Shown in pieces: positions 25,369 through 39,043 of a DNA stretch of 64,000 nucleotides. The stretch is from Wuchereria bancrofti (taxonomy: Eukaryota; Nematoda; Chromadorea; Rhabditida; Onchocercidae), in the NCBI GenBank assembly GCA_005281725.1, contig SSBO01000012.1:5955177-6019176 (forward strand). Direction: 5' to 3'. The position numbers and the translations under genes were made by a program. The notes beneath the pieces were generated by a model. That model saw only the letters and a program-made list of their open reading frames with translations. It did not search any database and was not told the origin of the DNA. Numbering within the stretch: position 1 is the stretch's first letter; each line of letters opens with the position of its first letter.

Positions 25369-28300
25369 TCAAGAAAACTTGATTAAATCTCCATAGCGGG
25401 CAAAAAAAAACATTGAGAACGTTCCTAAAGCTAAGCCTGTAGTCTGTAACGAAAGAACAAGAAACGCATCAACATAACCATTTTCCAGTGCTTCTTCCAT
25501 TGTAGATTTCATTTCGGGCATCTGCAACTTTAGCTTTTATTTAACTGCAGCTTCCAAGCGATTTCTTAAAAAGCACATATGATGTGAAAGACAATATAAA
25601 TAAACTTCGCACCATACACGAAAGGGCAATGTATAGGAACATGCCACCCGAAAAACCAAAAATGTATCGTAGAAGTGATTCGACACTACCCAGGACGACA
25701 CCAATAATGAATCCTATGAAGCAGGTAATCGTACTAAGTAGATTATAAAATAAAGCTTGCTTCTGGTTCATACCAGCATTCAACAAAATTGCCACATCGC
25801 CTGAAGAATGAAACGTTTACAATTCGTTCTTTGAGAAAAAGCATTTCAGGATTATGATAACTTTTTCTGTAAAAATATTTGATTATCAATTTCAAACAAA
25901 GCCGTTTAGCCGACAACCTGAGAATGCTCCATACTACCTACTGCTACCCGCTGTGAGAAAAACAGCAGATACTATTGCTTGTCTTCGAAAATCAGCACAC
26001 ATTTGTGGAACATGTGGTGCGTTTTTACAGTAACCCAGGACGAACGAATTTGGAAAAGTTCTGAAATACGAACAACAATGATCGCTTTTTTCCCTTTTCA
26101 GACCCATGAAGGTAATAATGAGTGCAATAATATTTCAGTAAAAGAAATTGAATTAAACGCTGAACAATCATGTGAGTAAATAAACTGAAATAATAGTGCT
26201 GCAACCATTTATAACTTCATCTTTTAGCTATTATTATCAAATGAAATAACCTAATTCATGTGGGAACTCCTCGGCAAATACTGACACACTGACGCTCAAA
26301 CCACTTAATAGCGATTCACTAAAAGCAGCACCAATACTGACTCCATCGATAAAATTATGCAAACCATCTCCGAATACAATCATCCATGCTACCGTTTTTA
26401 TTGCCGAATCTTTGGTCTGATTAAAAGTTATTTCATGGTCATGAACACAAATACCATGAGCCTGAAAAGAAAGTTTATAGTTCATACATATATATTGTAG
26501 GTGGATAGCTACATCCAAGTTCAAGATTACGAAAGATCAAAGATCTTCAATTGTTCAAAATATAAGAATATATAACAGGTACGATTATATTAACCCCCTA
26601 AAATATACCAATCTTTTTGCTACTGATATTTTGCAAAAATTCTCGTTTCATTATCATAATTTAAGAGCAGTTCACAACTCGAGATTGGAACGGATTGTGC
26701 TGTCAACCTCGTTGCTTTGCTTGAGCAATGATGTTCGTTTCTTGTATCCTTTTATTCGTCCCGATGTTGGAAACGCATCGGATTTGAAATTGAAAAAAAA
26801 AAAAACGTTAGCTGAAATTTCTGAAAGTCTCGGCTAAAATCACTGTAAATACAATTTAGGTTTTTCTAAATTTTTCTAAAAATTTAAGAAAAAACCTAGT
26901 ACCTGTCTTGACATGTCGAGACTGGAACGGATTGTGCTATCAACGTCGCTGCTTTGCTTGAGCAATGATGTTCGTTTTTTGTATCCTTTTATTGGTCCAG
27001 ATGTTGGAAAAGCATGGGATTTGAAATTATTACCTGCAAACGACAGATTTGCAATCTTCACTTGGTATGGATGCCACAACAGAAACTTCCTGACGTCTCA
27101 AATTGTATTGGTGAAAGTTTCCCCAATACATTTCATCAGTAACTTTTTTGTGTAGTATTCAAGAATACTTATCTCACATTAAAACTTAACAACACTTTAC
27201 GTTGATCGATAATAACAAAAGAGTGCAACAAAACAGCCAAACAATGCATATACCGTTTTCATTGATTAAAGCATCTGTCGAACGGATCGAAACAACTCCG
27301 GCTTCTGTGCTTATATGAGTTCCAACGTTATTCAACAATTCAATTTCGTTCATCTAAATAATACAGAGGAATGATGAAACGTGATACGAGGAATGAAAAC
27401 AACCGCATAAAGAGAGATGGCCATCAATTAATTTCATAAAACTCATAATTTTTTTTTTTCATAAGTCTTTCATAACAAGTGCAACATTTCATTCAAACAA
27501 AATTAAACATATTCTAAGCAATGAAGAAAGCGGTGAAAAGACCTTCTTTGATTCAAGGGTGATTTTAATGAATTTATCACAGAAGAAAAAGATATATATC
27601 CCAAATATACAAAACATCATAACCACGATAAATTCGTAATTTTCGCCATCAACGACTCCTAAGCCCTGAAACGAGGATAAGAGCGATGAGGATACTGGAA
27701 AGAAGACTGTAATAAAAATAAAAAGCTTTAAACTACGGTAAAAATAAGACCACTAGAGCGCATACACATTCGTAACATCAAAGACTTGTTTATATACTTG
27801 TATATTTCCAATAAAATTTGGCTAGATATAGTACTGCAGGGAAAAATACATGTTTATAATATTTGTAAGAAGGGAATTGTAAGTGCGCTAAAAACTCCAG
27901 TATTTTGTAAGAACTTCAGTATATTTCTTATTTTTATCAAATGAAAAGATTTTTCTTTGCAGAAAAATTACTTGAAAATACATAAGTGTATAAACTAGTC
28001 TTTGATTCAGTAATGTTGTATTTGTAGAAAGCTGTATGCAAAGTTAAATTCGATGAAGTTGTACCTACTGTATTTACCAAAAAACTGATAATGATATGAC
28101 AGTCATATTCTAAAGAAATTATATGAAACGTTGGCTTAAGTTTCATATTCAAAGACAAACATTTTCAAAAAATATAAGTCCAAACAGTTTTTTATTTAAC
28201 TTAACAATTGCATAATATAATGTAAGCAGTATGCTATCAACTTTGCTTGATGCCAATTAGTGTAATTTAACGCGTTCATTAATGATGAATAATAACAGCA

Positions 28301-29583
28301 GAAATAACTAAGCTATATTATCATTTATCATTCACTAAGAATCATCAAGAATAAACAACTTATACGACTCTAAGATAAAAAACATATAACGCTTTCTAAA
28401 ACCAAAGCTGTTTCATCTATTGATATTTCAGCTTAAAATGATACAGGCTGCTGATTTTTATTGTAATTTCCTTAAGTATTTAAGACAGTCTTTATATCTT
28501 AAAAGTGGGGCATTACTATTTTCTAGACATTGTGCTTGAATTTCTAGAACAAATCTTTAAAAAATATTTCAGATTTTCACGGTTGCGCATGATGCATCTC
28601 CATTTGTTAATAAAGTCAAAAAATTTGTTAAAACTGAAATTAATACTATGTTTGTCTTAATTACGTCACTTAACATATTACACAATTTAACAAGATATTA
28701 AACAATTGATTAAAAAGCCATATTTTACTTAGTTAAAAGTACATTTTCTTTAAATTTATGTCCTATACAGTGTTTTAATAAATTGAGAAAGCAATAAAGA
28801 TGTTCTGAAATATTTTAAAATGTCAACATTTTGTAGATGAAACAAATTTATTACTGCATCACATCGATTACTATCGATTCACTACTTCCGCTTAAATTGA
28901 AATCAGTATTACCAGAACAAAGCTATCTCAAAACTTCCTCATTGTCTACATCTTATTACTTGGATGATAACAGAAATATTGCTACTTAAGAGGAAGGAAA
29001 AATAGAAAAAAAGAGCATGCTAAAACTAAAATTGTGATCGGGAAAGTCTCACCTGGGGTAGCAAATGCAAAGTAGATGAAGTTATAAGTGAACCAACTCC
29101 GACAGCTACAAGAACCGTGATAAAGTGGTTGTATGCTCGTTTGCTAAGTTTCTTGACGAATACAATTCCAACAGCAGCACATAAACTAATTACGGTAACG
29201 CAAGTTAAACCAACAGTCCATACTAAAAAGGAAATTTTCACTGGTCTTCATTGATTTTCGATGAGGTCGTGCCGTTCATCACTATTATGACATATGCATC
29301 GCCATGGCATTCAATACCAAGAATGAAATTTGAACTAACACAAAAAATTATTTGCTATTTGACACGAAGATAACTTACTAATAAAATTGGAGGGTCGGAT
29401 GTGACGCGGTCGATCCTGAACCACTACTGCTGATTTAATTGTTTTCATCCAGTTGGTGCAAAATTCGCTAATACCTTCGGAAGTGAAATTATTTATTTGA
29501 AGAGTGCTTGTACTAGGTGGCCATTCGAACTCTTCCATAACCACCTTACTTATAATGTGAGTTTTGTCAAGTCCTTTTGTTTG
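25369..29583 (-). CDS. ZIP metal transporter (SLC39A8/A14-like), N-terminus unresolved
   Basis: Membrane importer of divalent metals. Minus-strand exons in order: 29379-29583, 29053-29222, 27543-27665, 27254-27353, 26903-27033, 26251-26461, 25613-25800, 25369-25521. Phases join throughout, giving about 426 residues to the stop. The first exon encodes extracellular sequence ending HIRPSNFI. The next gives TM1 and TM2 ([28 protein letters not shown]), then TM3 with LGVVDGEN. A polar cytoplasmic loop follows on 27254-27353 and 26903-27033. The exon at 26251-26461 carries both metal-site motifs: [13 protein letters not shown] (TM4) and EEFPHELGD across the next junction (TM5). Later exons give [23 protein letters not shown] and a last helix. 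The Glu-Glu start of the TM5 motif, rather than His-Glu, is typical of ZIP8/ZIP14, which carry Zn, Mn, Fe and Cd. The signal peptide must lie upstream of 29583; a candidate is listed separately. Confidence 0.9.
26678..26791 (-). pseudogene. Decayed tandem duplicate of a ZIP loop exon
   Basis: This 114-bp segment aligns without gaps to 26916-27029, inside the ZIP exon 26903-27033, with about ten differences. On the minus strand it keeps an open frame ([20 protein letters not shown] matches [20 protein letters not shown]). The acceptor of the real exon (tttgcag) is replaced by a 13-T tract with no AG, and the donor after DMSRQ is absent; the frame stops shortly after NLEL. A more distant AG could serve as acceptor, but the only nearby GT would leave the wrong phase. 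It is therefore most likely a dead exon copy in the intron. Confidence 0.7.
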
Positions 29584-30033
29584 CTACAAAATTTCAAGAA
29601 CTTCATTATGATAAACTGACACTGCACAAGCATTTCGGAAGTTAAATAAAAACACAATTTCGGTACTCTGCCATCTTATACTTTGGGATTTGGAGAGTTT
29701 AGGCAACAAAGATAGGCTTAGAAAACTAAATTCAACATTCTACAAAACGAAACATTTTTTCGAGGGAAACAAACTATCCAGCTATGTCACAATTTCGTCT
29801 TCAAAATGTGTGCTCAAATATTCACTGCGAAATATAACCTACTAACCTACATAAAGTTTTCCACAATAACAAGCTATTGAAACGAGTTTACTCCATAGTT
29901 ACTCGTAATAATTGTAAGGAGGTAATTGGACTTGGAATATAAAAAGAATTCTTTTTATTACAATGATTGCAATAAAACCTCATCTGAAGGTCGACAACGT
30001 AATATACACATCCATAAAAATTGCTTTTTTTAA

Positions 30034-30243
30034 CTAAGTGATGGAAAAACAAAACATTTGAAGAATTTTTTCAGAAAGTAAAGGAAGGAACGCTTCAATA
30101 ATTTCCTGTTCCAGAATTTCAATGACTAGGTTGGATGCTCGATCCGTATGTGATAAAAACAGTATTAGAAAACAGCTTAATAGTTTAAAAGCATGCTTAA
30201 ACCCAAATCGGCCTCTTCCTATTTTGCTACTAAGCTGATTCAC
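30034..30243 (-). CDS. Possible signal-peptide exon of the ZIP gene
   Basis: A minus-strand frame from ATG at 30243 encodes a basic start, a hydrophobic core (KLLSCFLILFLSH) and then a helix-like stretch (EILEQEIIEAFLPLLSEKIL). That fits the start of a ZIP extracellular domain and lies 450 bp upstream of the first sure exon. No donor of the needed phase 0 with a good consensus is visible, so the join is unproven. Alternatives are a different first exon or chance. Confidence 0.3.
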   Translation of the reverse strand: MNQLSSKIGRGRFGFKHAFKLLSCFLILFLSHTDRASNLVIEILEQEIIEAFLPLLSEKILQMFCFSIT

Positions 30244-33200
30244 TCACATAGAAATCTGCAAGGTTCTTTGTATACTTATAAATCTCCAACCATAAAATCC
30301 GATCCGGATGTCTCGTCATAACAAGAAAACTGGCTGAAAAGACAGAAAAAGCTAAAAATATTCTGTCGGGGTATTTGGACCAGTGATAATGAATCAAACA
30401 GATCATTTGATTACTTATATCAGGATATCCATACAAGTAAGAGATCCTGTAACCATCTGAGATGAATTGCCTTTATATGTTCTAGCAACATAAAGAAACA
30501 AATCAATTCTCGCATATGCAACAAGCTGATGAATTATAAACTTTAGAAAAAAGTTTGACGAGAATGAATCTTATAAGAATGTACACAGTTAATGACATGT
30601 CTGGCGGGCTGTGACGTCACTTCTCCCATGAAAAACGTCAACTTCAACTGAAATTAAGACTGATGCAAGCATTACGAAAACTCTAAAAAAGCATCGTATT
30701 ATATGAGGTGAGGGCAGGGATGTAAATAACGATGGGATAAAAGACTGATGGAATATAACCACCCGTGGCTCAGTCAGAGTAACCGTCCGTTGCTCGGTCA
30801 GAGAAAGAACTGAAGGAGTGTTACATATCCCAGAACAACTGTTTGTTCCTCCTTCTCTTGCTTTCTCATCTTTCTTAATTTGCTTTTCCTTGCTTCTTAG
30901 CAGAATTTTGAAGAGGACTAGGACGGCAAGATTCACCCAAACCTTAAAAAAGAACAAAGAAGCAAAGAAAATATGTTATAATAGAAATAGATTCAGCTAA
31001 GTTGTTCAGTATCGAAATCCACGAGTTATTTCCACCACTATCATTCCGCCAACGCTCCTGCCCTTGTCCCGGAAAACCCATCACAAACCCAACTCTTCCA
31101 AAACCACTATTCACTTCTCTTGTGCAACTATGACAGGCATTTCCGTTTCTCTGCAGTTGAGACGTAATGAAACTGATGCCGTGAGAACTAAGTTGTAGTT
31201 TGTCTAACCATTTCTAATACCTTACTTCTTCGAGGTAGTGAGAATGTCGATTCATTGTCAGCGGTAACCCATGAACTAACCAAAATCAATAGAAGTGTTT
31301 TCAAAATCTGTACGCTTCCATCGTAGCACTTTTACTTTTCATTTTTATATCTGGAATTTGTCCTTTTTTTTTTGCATAATTAAAGTTTCTTCCAAATGCA
31401 ATCGTCGTTCTAACACAAGTTATCAGATATCTTGACTTTGATAGGAATCTTGATTCAGTCAATACTGTGTTGGTATTAAATTACAACTCAGAGATGTTCC
31501 TGTTCTGATGCACATTGTTAATGTTCATATAAAGGAATCTTATTATTGATTTAGAAATAGAACGATCTTCCATATCTTTCGATGACATACGTGCAAAAAA
31601 TCTCGCAAGTATATGCAAAAGGACATCAAAAGAACTGAGATTTCTCGTTATTTTTATCTTCGATTCAAGCAGAATGGATTACAGATAAACTCACAATATA
31701 CATTTTTTAACAACATCATCATTCTGCGAAATCATATAAAACAAAACTGAAAAATAAGTTAAGATTACAATCGGTATAGGCAAAAATGCCACTAATGACT
31801 AGTACTTCGGAATAAACATAGCGATCATTAAAACAAATGAAAATTGTCCGATACATGCTGCAAGCATCATCTTGAATTCTCGATTATACTGATTATCAGC
31901 ACAATTCCAGTGAATATACACATGACTGTTCAATCATTTATTCAATTTAGCCAAATAGTTTAGAAGAAGTGTAAATCGGCTTGTTTATAAATGTCAGCCG
32001 ATAAATCATTGTTTTTACGATGTTAAGATTTCAATTTCAGCAGTTTAATTACATCTTCAATTAGGCATTTCATGCTTAAAAATAAGTTCTTGAGATTGAA
32101 ACAATAATAAGCAGCACTACTGTTTATGCGTATTCATTTCTAAATGTAAAAAAGACTTTCCACCATCATAAGTCGGTATCACTGAACAGAATACAGAAGT
32201 AGCAAGGACTGGTCAGTTTGATTAGTGCTTAAAGCCGAAGGAAAAGATTAGACAAATATCACAGGCAGACAGGCAGATACCTAATGTTCGTAAAATTTTC
32301 TGCGAAGTTTCATTCCACTCTATTAATCTATTATTATACAGCGGAGTTGGATGTGAAGAGATTTCTTGATTTTTGATTTGGCTCAAAGCTGAAGTTCAAT
32401 TCCAGTTTTCAGCAGAAGTTTATAATTTTCCCATCTTCATGCTATTGGATGAAATTATCAAAAACTAAAATGTTCAACATAGTTCTCGGGTTCAACCTTT
32501 TCTGATTTAAGTAATGAATTGAAATCAGGAAAAAAGTGAACAAATTTTCATTGAAATTCTCATAGGGTTATTGTTACTGCCTTCCAGATTAATGGTGTTC
32601 GTCCACAGATTCACTGCTGAGAAAAACTGAGCAAAAATTTAAAAAAAAAAAAACGTGATTTTGTAAGAGGCGATTGTTCAGTAAATTTCAACGCTGTTGG
32701 CAAACAGCACGAATTGCGTAGTGCAATGCTGAGGCAGTACACATAGTACTCCTGCAATAAGCTCTTGAGAATTTTAAGTCAACTTTTGAAGATCTTACTA
32801 AATATATTTATTTGACTTATATACTGCATACCATAAAAAGGTTTTTGGAAGCTCTGATATTTATCAACAAATTAATTTCAATGACTACATAGATTTTGCG
32901 GCCTAGAAAAAGTGAAATTTTTAATTTTAGAGACGTTAGATACTTAGAAACTACGGGTAATTTGGCAAATATGAATTTTGGTAGAAACAACATTATTTGA
33001 TAAGAAATAAAAAGTAGAGAAAAAGTTGATAAGAAGGAGAAGACGATATTGAGAAAACACTGATGTTCTCAGTTTGGCATTAAAAAAAACCATGAAAAAT
33101 ACTTGTATTATCAGTTATTAAAAAAACTATGAAAGACACTTGCAAAGATGAATGGATGGTTTGCTGCATTGTCGAATAAATGCTCGATAAACCGATTTCG

Positions 33201-33458
33201 TCAAAAAAAAAATTCATTGCTTAATTCATTGTATTTGCGAATTGTAACTTTGTCCTGACACCGTCAGATATGGAATCTTATTTAAGTTGCAGCAATGTTG
33301 AAACAGTCGGTATTATCGGTGAATACAAGTGATAATGAAATAATTATATGTTGTCGCGAAACTCGAAATAATCTCGCGAACCTCCAAATAACTTACCAAA
33401 TATATCAATAAAATTGTATTAATCCATAATACTAAAATTCGTTTTAATTGAACACTAG
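30244..33458. other. Intergenic region upstream of the ZIP gene
   Basis: AT-rich, with no supported gene. The 122-codon minus frame at 30589-30957 lacks a recognisable domain. Near 33352-33385 a tgtcgcg/ctcgcg stretch faintly resembles the beginning of LTR family A. The region ends at a single N (33459), a sequence break. Confidence 0.5.
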
Positions 33459-33459
33459 N
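33459..33459. other. Ambiguous base N marking a sequence junction
   Basis: A lone N lies exactly where sequence identical to 46258 onward begins. With the N at 39489 it delimits a 6,029-bp island that is entirely repeated elsewhere in the window, apart from the 70-bp loop. It probably marks a joined gap. Confidence 0.8.
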
Positions 33460-33927
33460 AAGAACTGAAGGTGAACTCTACTAGTTCTTGGTAAAAATAC
33501 ACAATACCCCCTTGAACAAGGCTGACCTCCTTATATAGCAAGCATTATGCATAAAGTATATGATTTACAATATGAGGTTGACCTGCAGAAAGAGTAATCG
33601 GTCTAACAAAGAGCTATTGACCTGGTTTACAAGCAAATCTATTTACTAGTTGACAAACCGCAAAGGACATCAGTTAAGCAGAAGTTGTTAACCTCGTAGA
33701 TTCAAGGATAATTTACAATTAGTGGCACAGCAATGAGGTCAACTAAATGAGGAGCTCATATCGTGTAAACAATATATATATAAGATTTACAGACCAAACA
33801 TAGAATTGGAAACAAAGAGTTCGAGGTATAAACGTTATATTGCAAAAAGTTTATAGAATATATTTCTTACGCATATTCTCAATTCTCATACAATATTTTA
33901 GAGTTTCGCGATATTAAAATCCGCGAC
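33460..33927 (-). repeat. LTR family A, minus copy, truncated
   Basis: Reads on the minus strand like 1819-2396, including the TATA-like ctatataagg and the following promoter-proximal region. The segment after the gttcttctct block, with the AATAAA signal, is missing because the sequence starts at the N. Confidence 0.6.
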
Positions 33928-34579
33928 GGCTGTTCAGATATTTAAAGATCGCGATATCTGAATTATATTAAAGTCTCCATTCCCTACTTCTACAGCTCAG
34001 TTTCGATATGTTAAATGTAGTTTCCTTCTTAATTTTGCAGAAATTATAATAGGAAAATCTTCTTACAATCAAAAATTTCAATTCATTGCTTGAGTGCGAT
34101 TTTTTCCGAACATGTAAAGATAAATTTAAATCCTGTAAAGTATTTATTTATATGAGCAGACTTATGCGTTGTAAAAATAATTGAAGTTTGCACTTGACTG
34201 AAACTTTGACCAAATTTGGGCGATGATTATGTGTTCCAGCAAAAGTTATACTGTGAACAGTGTGGAGGAAGAGAGATGACTGCTTTATCAGTGACATATT
34301 TGTTATTTATTCTGAGATTGTGTAATTTCCCTCGGTTACTGCCATTACAATGATTGTTAGAGAGCCTCATATGTGTTCCCAATTGCTACCTGGAAATTGT
34401 GGTGATTGATGTCACTACGTAGGTGAGTTTATAAAAGTGTCACATACGCCGATAAGCATTACGGTTGGCAGCAAAAATAAACATTCTATTCCTGTTTATT
34501 TGGTTGGTTAGGACTCTGATAATATATAAGTAAATACAAAGACAGCGCGGAGGGAGAGGGTTGCATAAGGAAAAGCAAT
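33460..34579. repeat. 1,120-bp direct repeat, left copy (D1)
   Basis: Matches 46258-47377 in the same orientation with a constant offset of 12,798 and no difference seen by eye. Its first part, to about 33927, is the minus-strand LTR family A, cut at its downstream end by the N. The rest is non-coding DNA flanking that LTR. Its last six bases (agcaat) overlap the outer end of the inverted repeat. Confidence 0.9.
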
Positions 34580-37500
34580 TATTTACCGATTACAGGAGAG
34601 GTCTTTAACATCATTTTGTTGAGGAAGCCAAAAGATTTAGAAGTTGCTAATAGTAGATTTGTAGAATTAGTGAAGTTGAAATCAATTATGCTGTAATAAT
34701 GGATTTGTGTCTGCTAAAAAGGAAATTTTATCAAATTTAGTAGGAATTCCTTCTTTTCTCCTACTTTATATGCTGCTGCCGTTCCATTATCTCATGATCT
34801 GTCCCAACTTTTCTACCATCTTTTTTTCTTCCTCTCGTATCACCAGTACCATGCCAAATATTCGATACTCATTTACTGGTGATAGTATAAATTGATCAGT
34901 ATTTTAGAAATTCAGACTTTGGAAAATAACCACATTAAATTGTAAAATTTACAAATTGAAATATGGCAGAAATACCAAATTTCAGTTTGTTACAACAGTG
35001 GAGCAATGAAAAGTGAAACAATAATAAAAATGAATAGGTGTGCCTGGAAGGTGGGTATCAAATTGTTGTGAAAATAAAATAGCAGAAGGGCTGTCTGATA
35101 AAAATTACCACTAGTCGCTGTGATTGTAACAACCAAAGAATGAATGGTCGAGGTGAAACGGTGTCAACAGCAAAGTTATTCATGTGCTAAATGCACAAAT
35201 TAAAGACCGATTTGTACGATCGTTGAGCTATTCGTAAATGCTATCGGTTTCTGAGTGGGAGAATATATCAGCATAAAATTTAAACTAAATTGGGGAGTAG
35301 TGGACTTATCCAATAAGTTTCGATATTGTGGTGCTTATCTCTCAAGGTAATTTGTCACTTGTGCTTTTTCCAAATTTCCGCGAAAAAAGAAAAGGGTAAA
35401 TCAGATATAAATCGAAACTGATTTACACCCGAAATACATAACTATTTGAGCAGCAAATCACTGCAGATAGCTCGAATTCAAATAGAATTGATTCCCGAAA
35501 GGAAAAGGTTAAGCCTTTAGTTTTGATTGCTGGTGCATTGAATGATTAAGATATGGATAGTTTAAATTAAGCCCGAAAGAATACAGCACGCTAACTCTTA
35601 ACAATTTGGACTGGATGGAAATGGTCATCATTTTCAATCTTCAGACGGTAAATTGAAGTCGGAAGAAAAATATATCTACCAGATGGTGCTACAGTGAGTG
35701 AATGGTGAACATCCAATACATTCAACACACTCAATACAAACTCAGTGGAAATTCGGCAGCGTTTACAATTCAACGATGTGGGCAGGAATGGACAATGAAG
35801 ACCGGTCACAGTGTCACTTTTATAACGCGTTCCAGAGACTCACATTTATGTCACTATTCAGGAGCGATTCACACTGGCGGGAACTGTGGGAAACGTAAAA
35901 CAGTTTCTTAATTCAGACTAATATAAGCTATAAATACCACAAGACAAAAAAATCAGTTATAGATCATTTGAATTGATGAATTTTGAGATAAAAAGAAACG
36001 AAGATCTTATTTGTTTTATCTTATGTCTTCGTTTCTTGACCATTATCAATCACGTACCGTGATAAGTTAACTGAGTTGAGTCAGCGGAATTTTTGAGAAT
36101 TCAATCAACAATCTTTGATGGATGAACTTCTTACTTAAGTTTCTTCACTATAACGAAAAAAAGTAGTGTGAAATTTAAAATGAATATAACATTTTAATTT
36201 AAATTCAAAAAATCGAGAGCAAAGTTCGTAGCAGACAAGGTTGCTAGTTAGAATTACTTGTTGTCGTGAAATAGAATCTGATTCCTAGAGCCTAAAGGGA
36301 CTGCTTTATAGAGAAGGCAATGTTGACCAGTCTTTATTTTATTGAGATAAAGATTATTACTGAACGAGACTATTAAACAATATTAAAAAATTTAAGGAAG
36401 TAGATCTGGAGGGGCGCAGAAAGCGCATTATGTTCGGAGCGGTGCTCGCCAGCCAACCTATTACCTCCTTTAATCTGTTCATAGAATAGGAGTGTTTACA
36501 ACCAACCGTATGATTACTGTGAGTAAACAGCTGTCCCTAATCAGTTGCTCATGGTAGTAGTTGAAGTAAAGAACTGGTAACTTGTTAACAGTCAAATCTG
36601 AGTTTGGCTTTCAGGCTTGATAATAAGTAATGCACATATTCTTTGTTGACAAACTGTGGAACTACAGACAATTCAGATGAGTATTGCATAACGGATTTCT
36701 TGATTGAAACATTTATCTAAAATAGACGACAATCTTTAGTCGTATGGATTCAATACAAATTCATTTCGACATGTTATATTCGGTTTTTCTGACACTTTTA
36801 TTAATAGTAACATTCGGACTTTCTTCACATCGCTTCGCATCGATTCTGAAATACAACCTTGCAGAGTTATATATCAAACATCATCCATTCTAAGTTATTT
36901 CTTTATGGCTTGTTATTTTTTATTTTTTTTTGGTGCACTTTCAACTTATAGCCCGTGTCATTTAAGTGATGACTTAAGTGACAAGCGTTAAGTTGGTGCG
37001 GTACGGTTTTCTTGAGCTGCCTATCTCACAATTGTGATAAGCTTACATTTTCTGGCAGGAAGTAACTGCATACGTGGCGCGTAAGACTTCTTGATCCAGG
37101 AGCGAATCTTTTTGTGAAGTAACACAGTTTCGATTCCACTGAGCAGCATAAAGTGATCTGGATTAAGTCCTGATTTTGTTTTCTCAACTTTTGATTAGCT
37201 CGTTTTCACGCCACACCACATAGGCGTTCACAAAGTAGATCAAGATCAAAAATCTAGAACTGAAATGAAACTAAACTGGAAACAATTTTTTAAATGCTTC
37301 TTACAACTATGTTCTCCTTAAAGTGTCCCGTAACTTTTCCTGACCACGAAAGCAAACTCTTTCACTTCTTTTCTGTTGCCTTAGAGAGTTTTAAGTTCAG
37401 TTTCTATGGTTTCGGCTTTTCCTGAACATTGAGCAAGTTTTTTAGCGACGTATTTGTATTTGTCGTTTATACAGTCCGACAGGTATGCTTGATTTGACAT

Positions 37501-39043
37501 AGCATTTCTGCTTTATTAGTCTTAGACCTTCTGCACTGATACGCGCAATACTTTTTGAACAAAAGGAAATAAAATTCTTACCCACAACATGCGGCAATAT
37601 TTTCCAATACTGAAAATAAATAGCACTATGATGTCCCCTAGAAAGTACCACGCAATAAAAAGTAAGGACCTTAATCTTAATTTTCATCTTAAACCAAAAG
37701 TGATCGAAGGTCGGCTTGTAGGTTTCTATCACCGTTATCCTTCTTTGTTGTTTCGGTTGCTTTGTTGCGAATATCTTTCGCAGTTTCGCTTCCTTTGTTT
37801 TAAAATATGCTACTAAAACCGTTCTGCAGCTGGTTTAGACAATTTAATTTTCACATCAAAACGGAATGTACAGGTAAGGTTTTTTAAAAAACTATTGAAA
37901 TATTTAAATCAAATTTATAAACTTAAACTAAATTCATAGCTTGAAAAAGCCTTGTAAAGTTTCAAGCAAATTGAAAATCCTGCAGTATACAGTTCATTAA
38001 CAAGCAATTGACACTGCTGATGTTATTTATGTACTGTGCGGTTATTTAATTCAACCAAACTACTGTCATCTGATTAATAAACATTGATCGTGATGTGATC
38101 CAAACCGAGTAGGATTAAAAATATATGTTAGACTTCCTAACTGGAATTTTTGAAGATGTCTTTCAGATTCGAAATTGTCTGTGAAATAATAAAGTTCATA
38201 ATCGAATTTCAGAGGTGCTGGTTATACGGCCTTTTTTGCTAGCCAAGCAGTTATTGCAAAAGTCGAATAATTTGTTTTACAAAACTTTATCTTTACTATA
38301 TGTATATATATTATATATGTATATATATACATATTTTCTTTTGATAATTATATTAATTGAGATTACGTTGTCAAAGGTCAGTACTTTAATCGTTCATGCA
38401 CTCTCATGCCTTATCGACCTTTCGGTAACTTTTCAAGCAACCGATATTCTTGTGTTTGAATAAAAAAATGAAATTTAAAGAATTTTAAGTATAATGTTAA
38501 GGTAGTGAGGCTTCAGAAAATATTTTTCGATATTAACGGCATATGTTGTGAAAGTTGGGGTTCAGTCTGAATATAACTTCCGAATGCTCAAAGTCCTTCC
38601 TTATTTGTTATTGTAGTTGGTGTAGATGAATGCGTTGAATGAGAAAGATTTGTTTTAACGATTTTATTTGGCTAACACCCACAATATATAGATATTAATC
38701 TATATCAACAATACTGATAATTTCGTACAATATCTACAAATGAGATGAAAAAAAATGGATGAACGAATATATTGATGGTGAAATGAATTGAATTGTGGGA
38801 GAGGGAGAGCAGCCGAATCGTAGCTTACTGGTAAAGAAAAAACTGTTAGAACTGATTGAGACAAAGGATTTAAATCCTTATGTAGTGGGCATTGACTTGC
38901 AACAAGAGCATGATTATTAAGTAAGGAGCTATCAAATGATCTTTGCTCTTTATATAGTAAGAGATGGGTTTTAATATTGTAGTTTCCCAAAGGATGACTA
39001 TCAGCTTAAAAGACCTTACAATATTTCGACATTGCAAGCAAAT
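34574..39043. repeat. Left arm of a large inverted repeat
   Basis: Reverse-complementary to 39490-43958. Paired positions sum to 78532 over most of the arm and to 78533 near the centre, so there is a one-base indel, in a poly-A tract near 38750. Every short open frame in this arm recurs in the other arm on the opposite strand with the same translation. A few substitutions occur near the centre, for example tacataagg here against tatataagg in the right arm. No complete gene was recognised. Confidence 0.92.

Noticed and set aside
30589..30957. 122-codon minus-strand frame upstream of the ZIP gene
   Set aside because: Starts hydrophobic but continues with low-complexity and repeated TVTLTEPR-like text, has no recognisable domain, and no splice link in phase with the ZIP exons.
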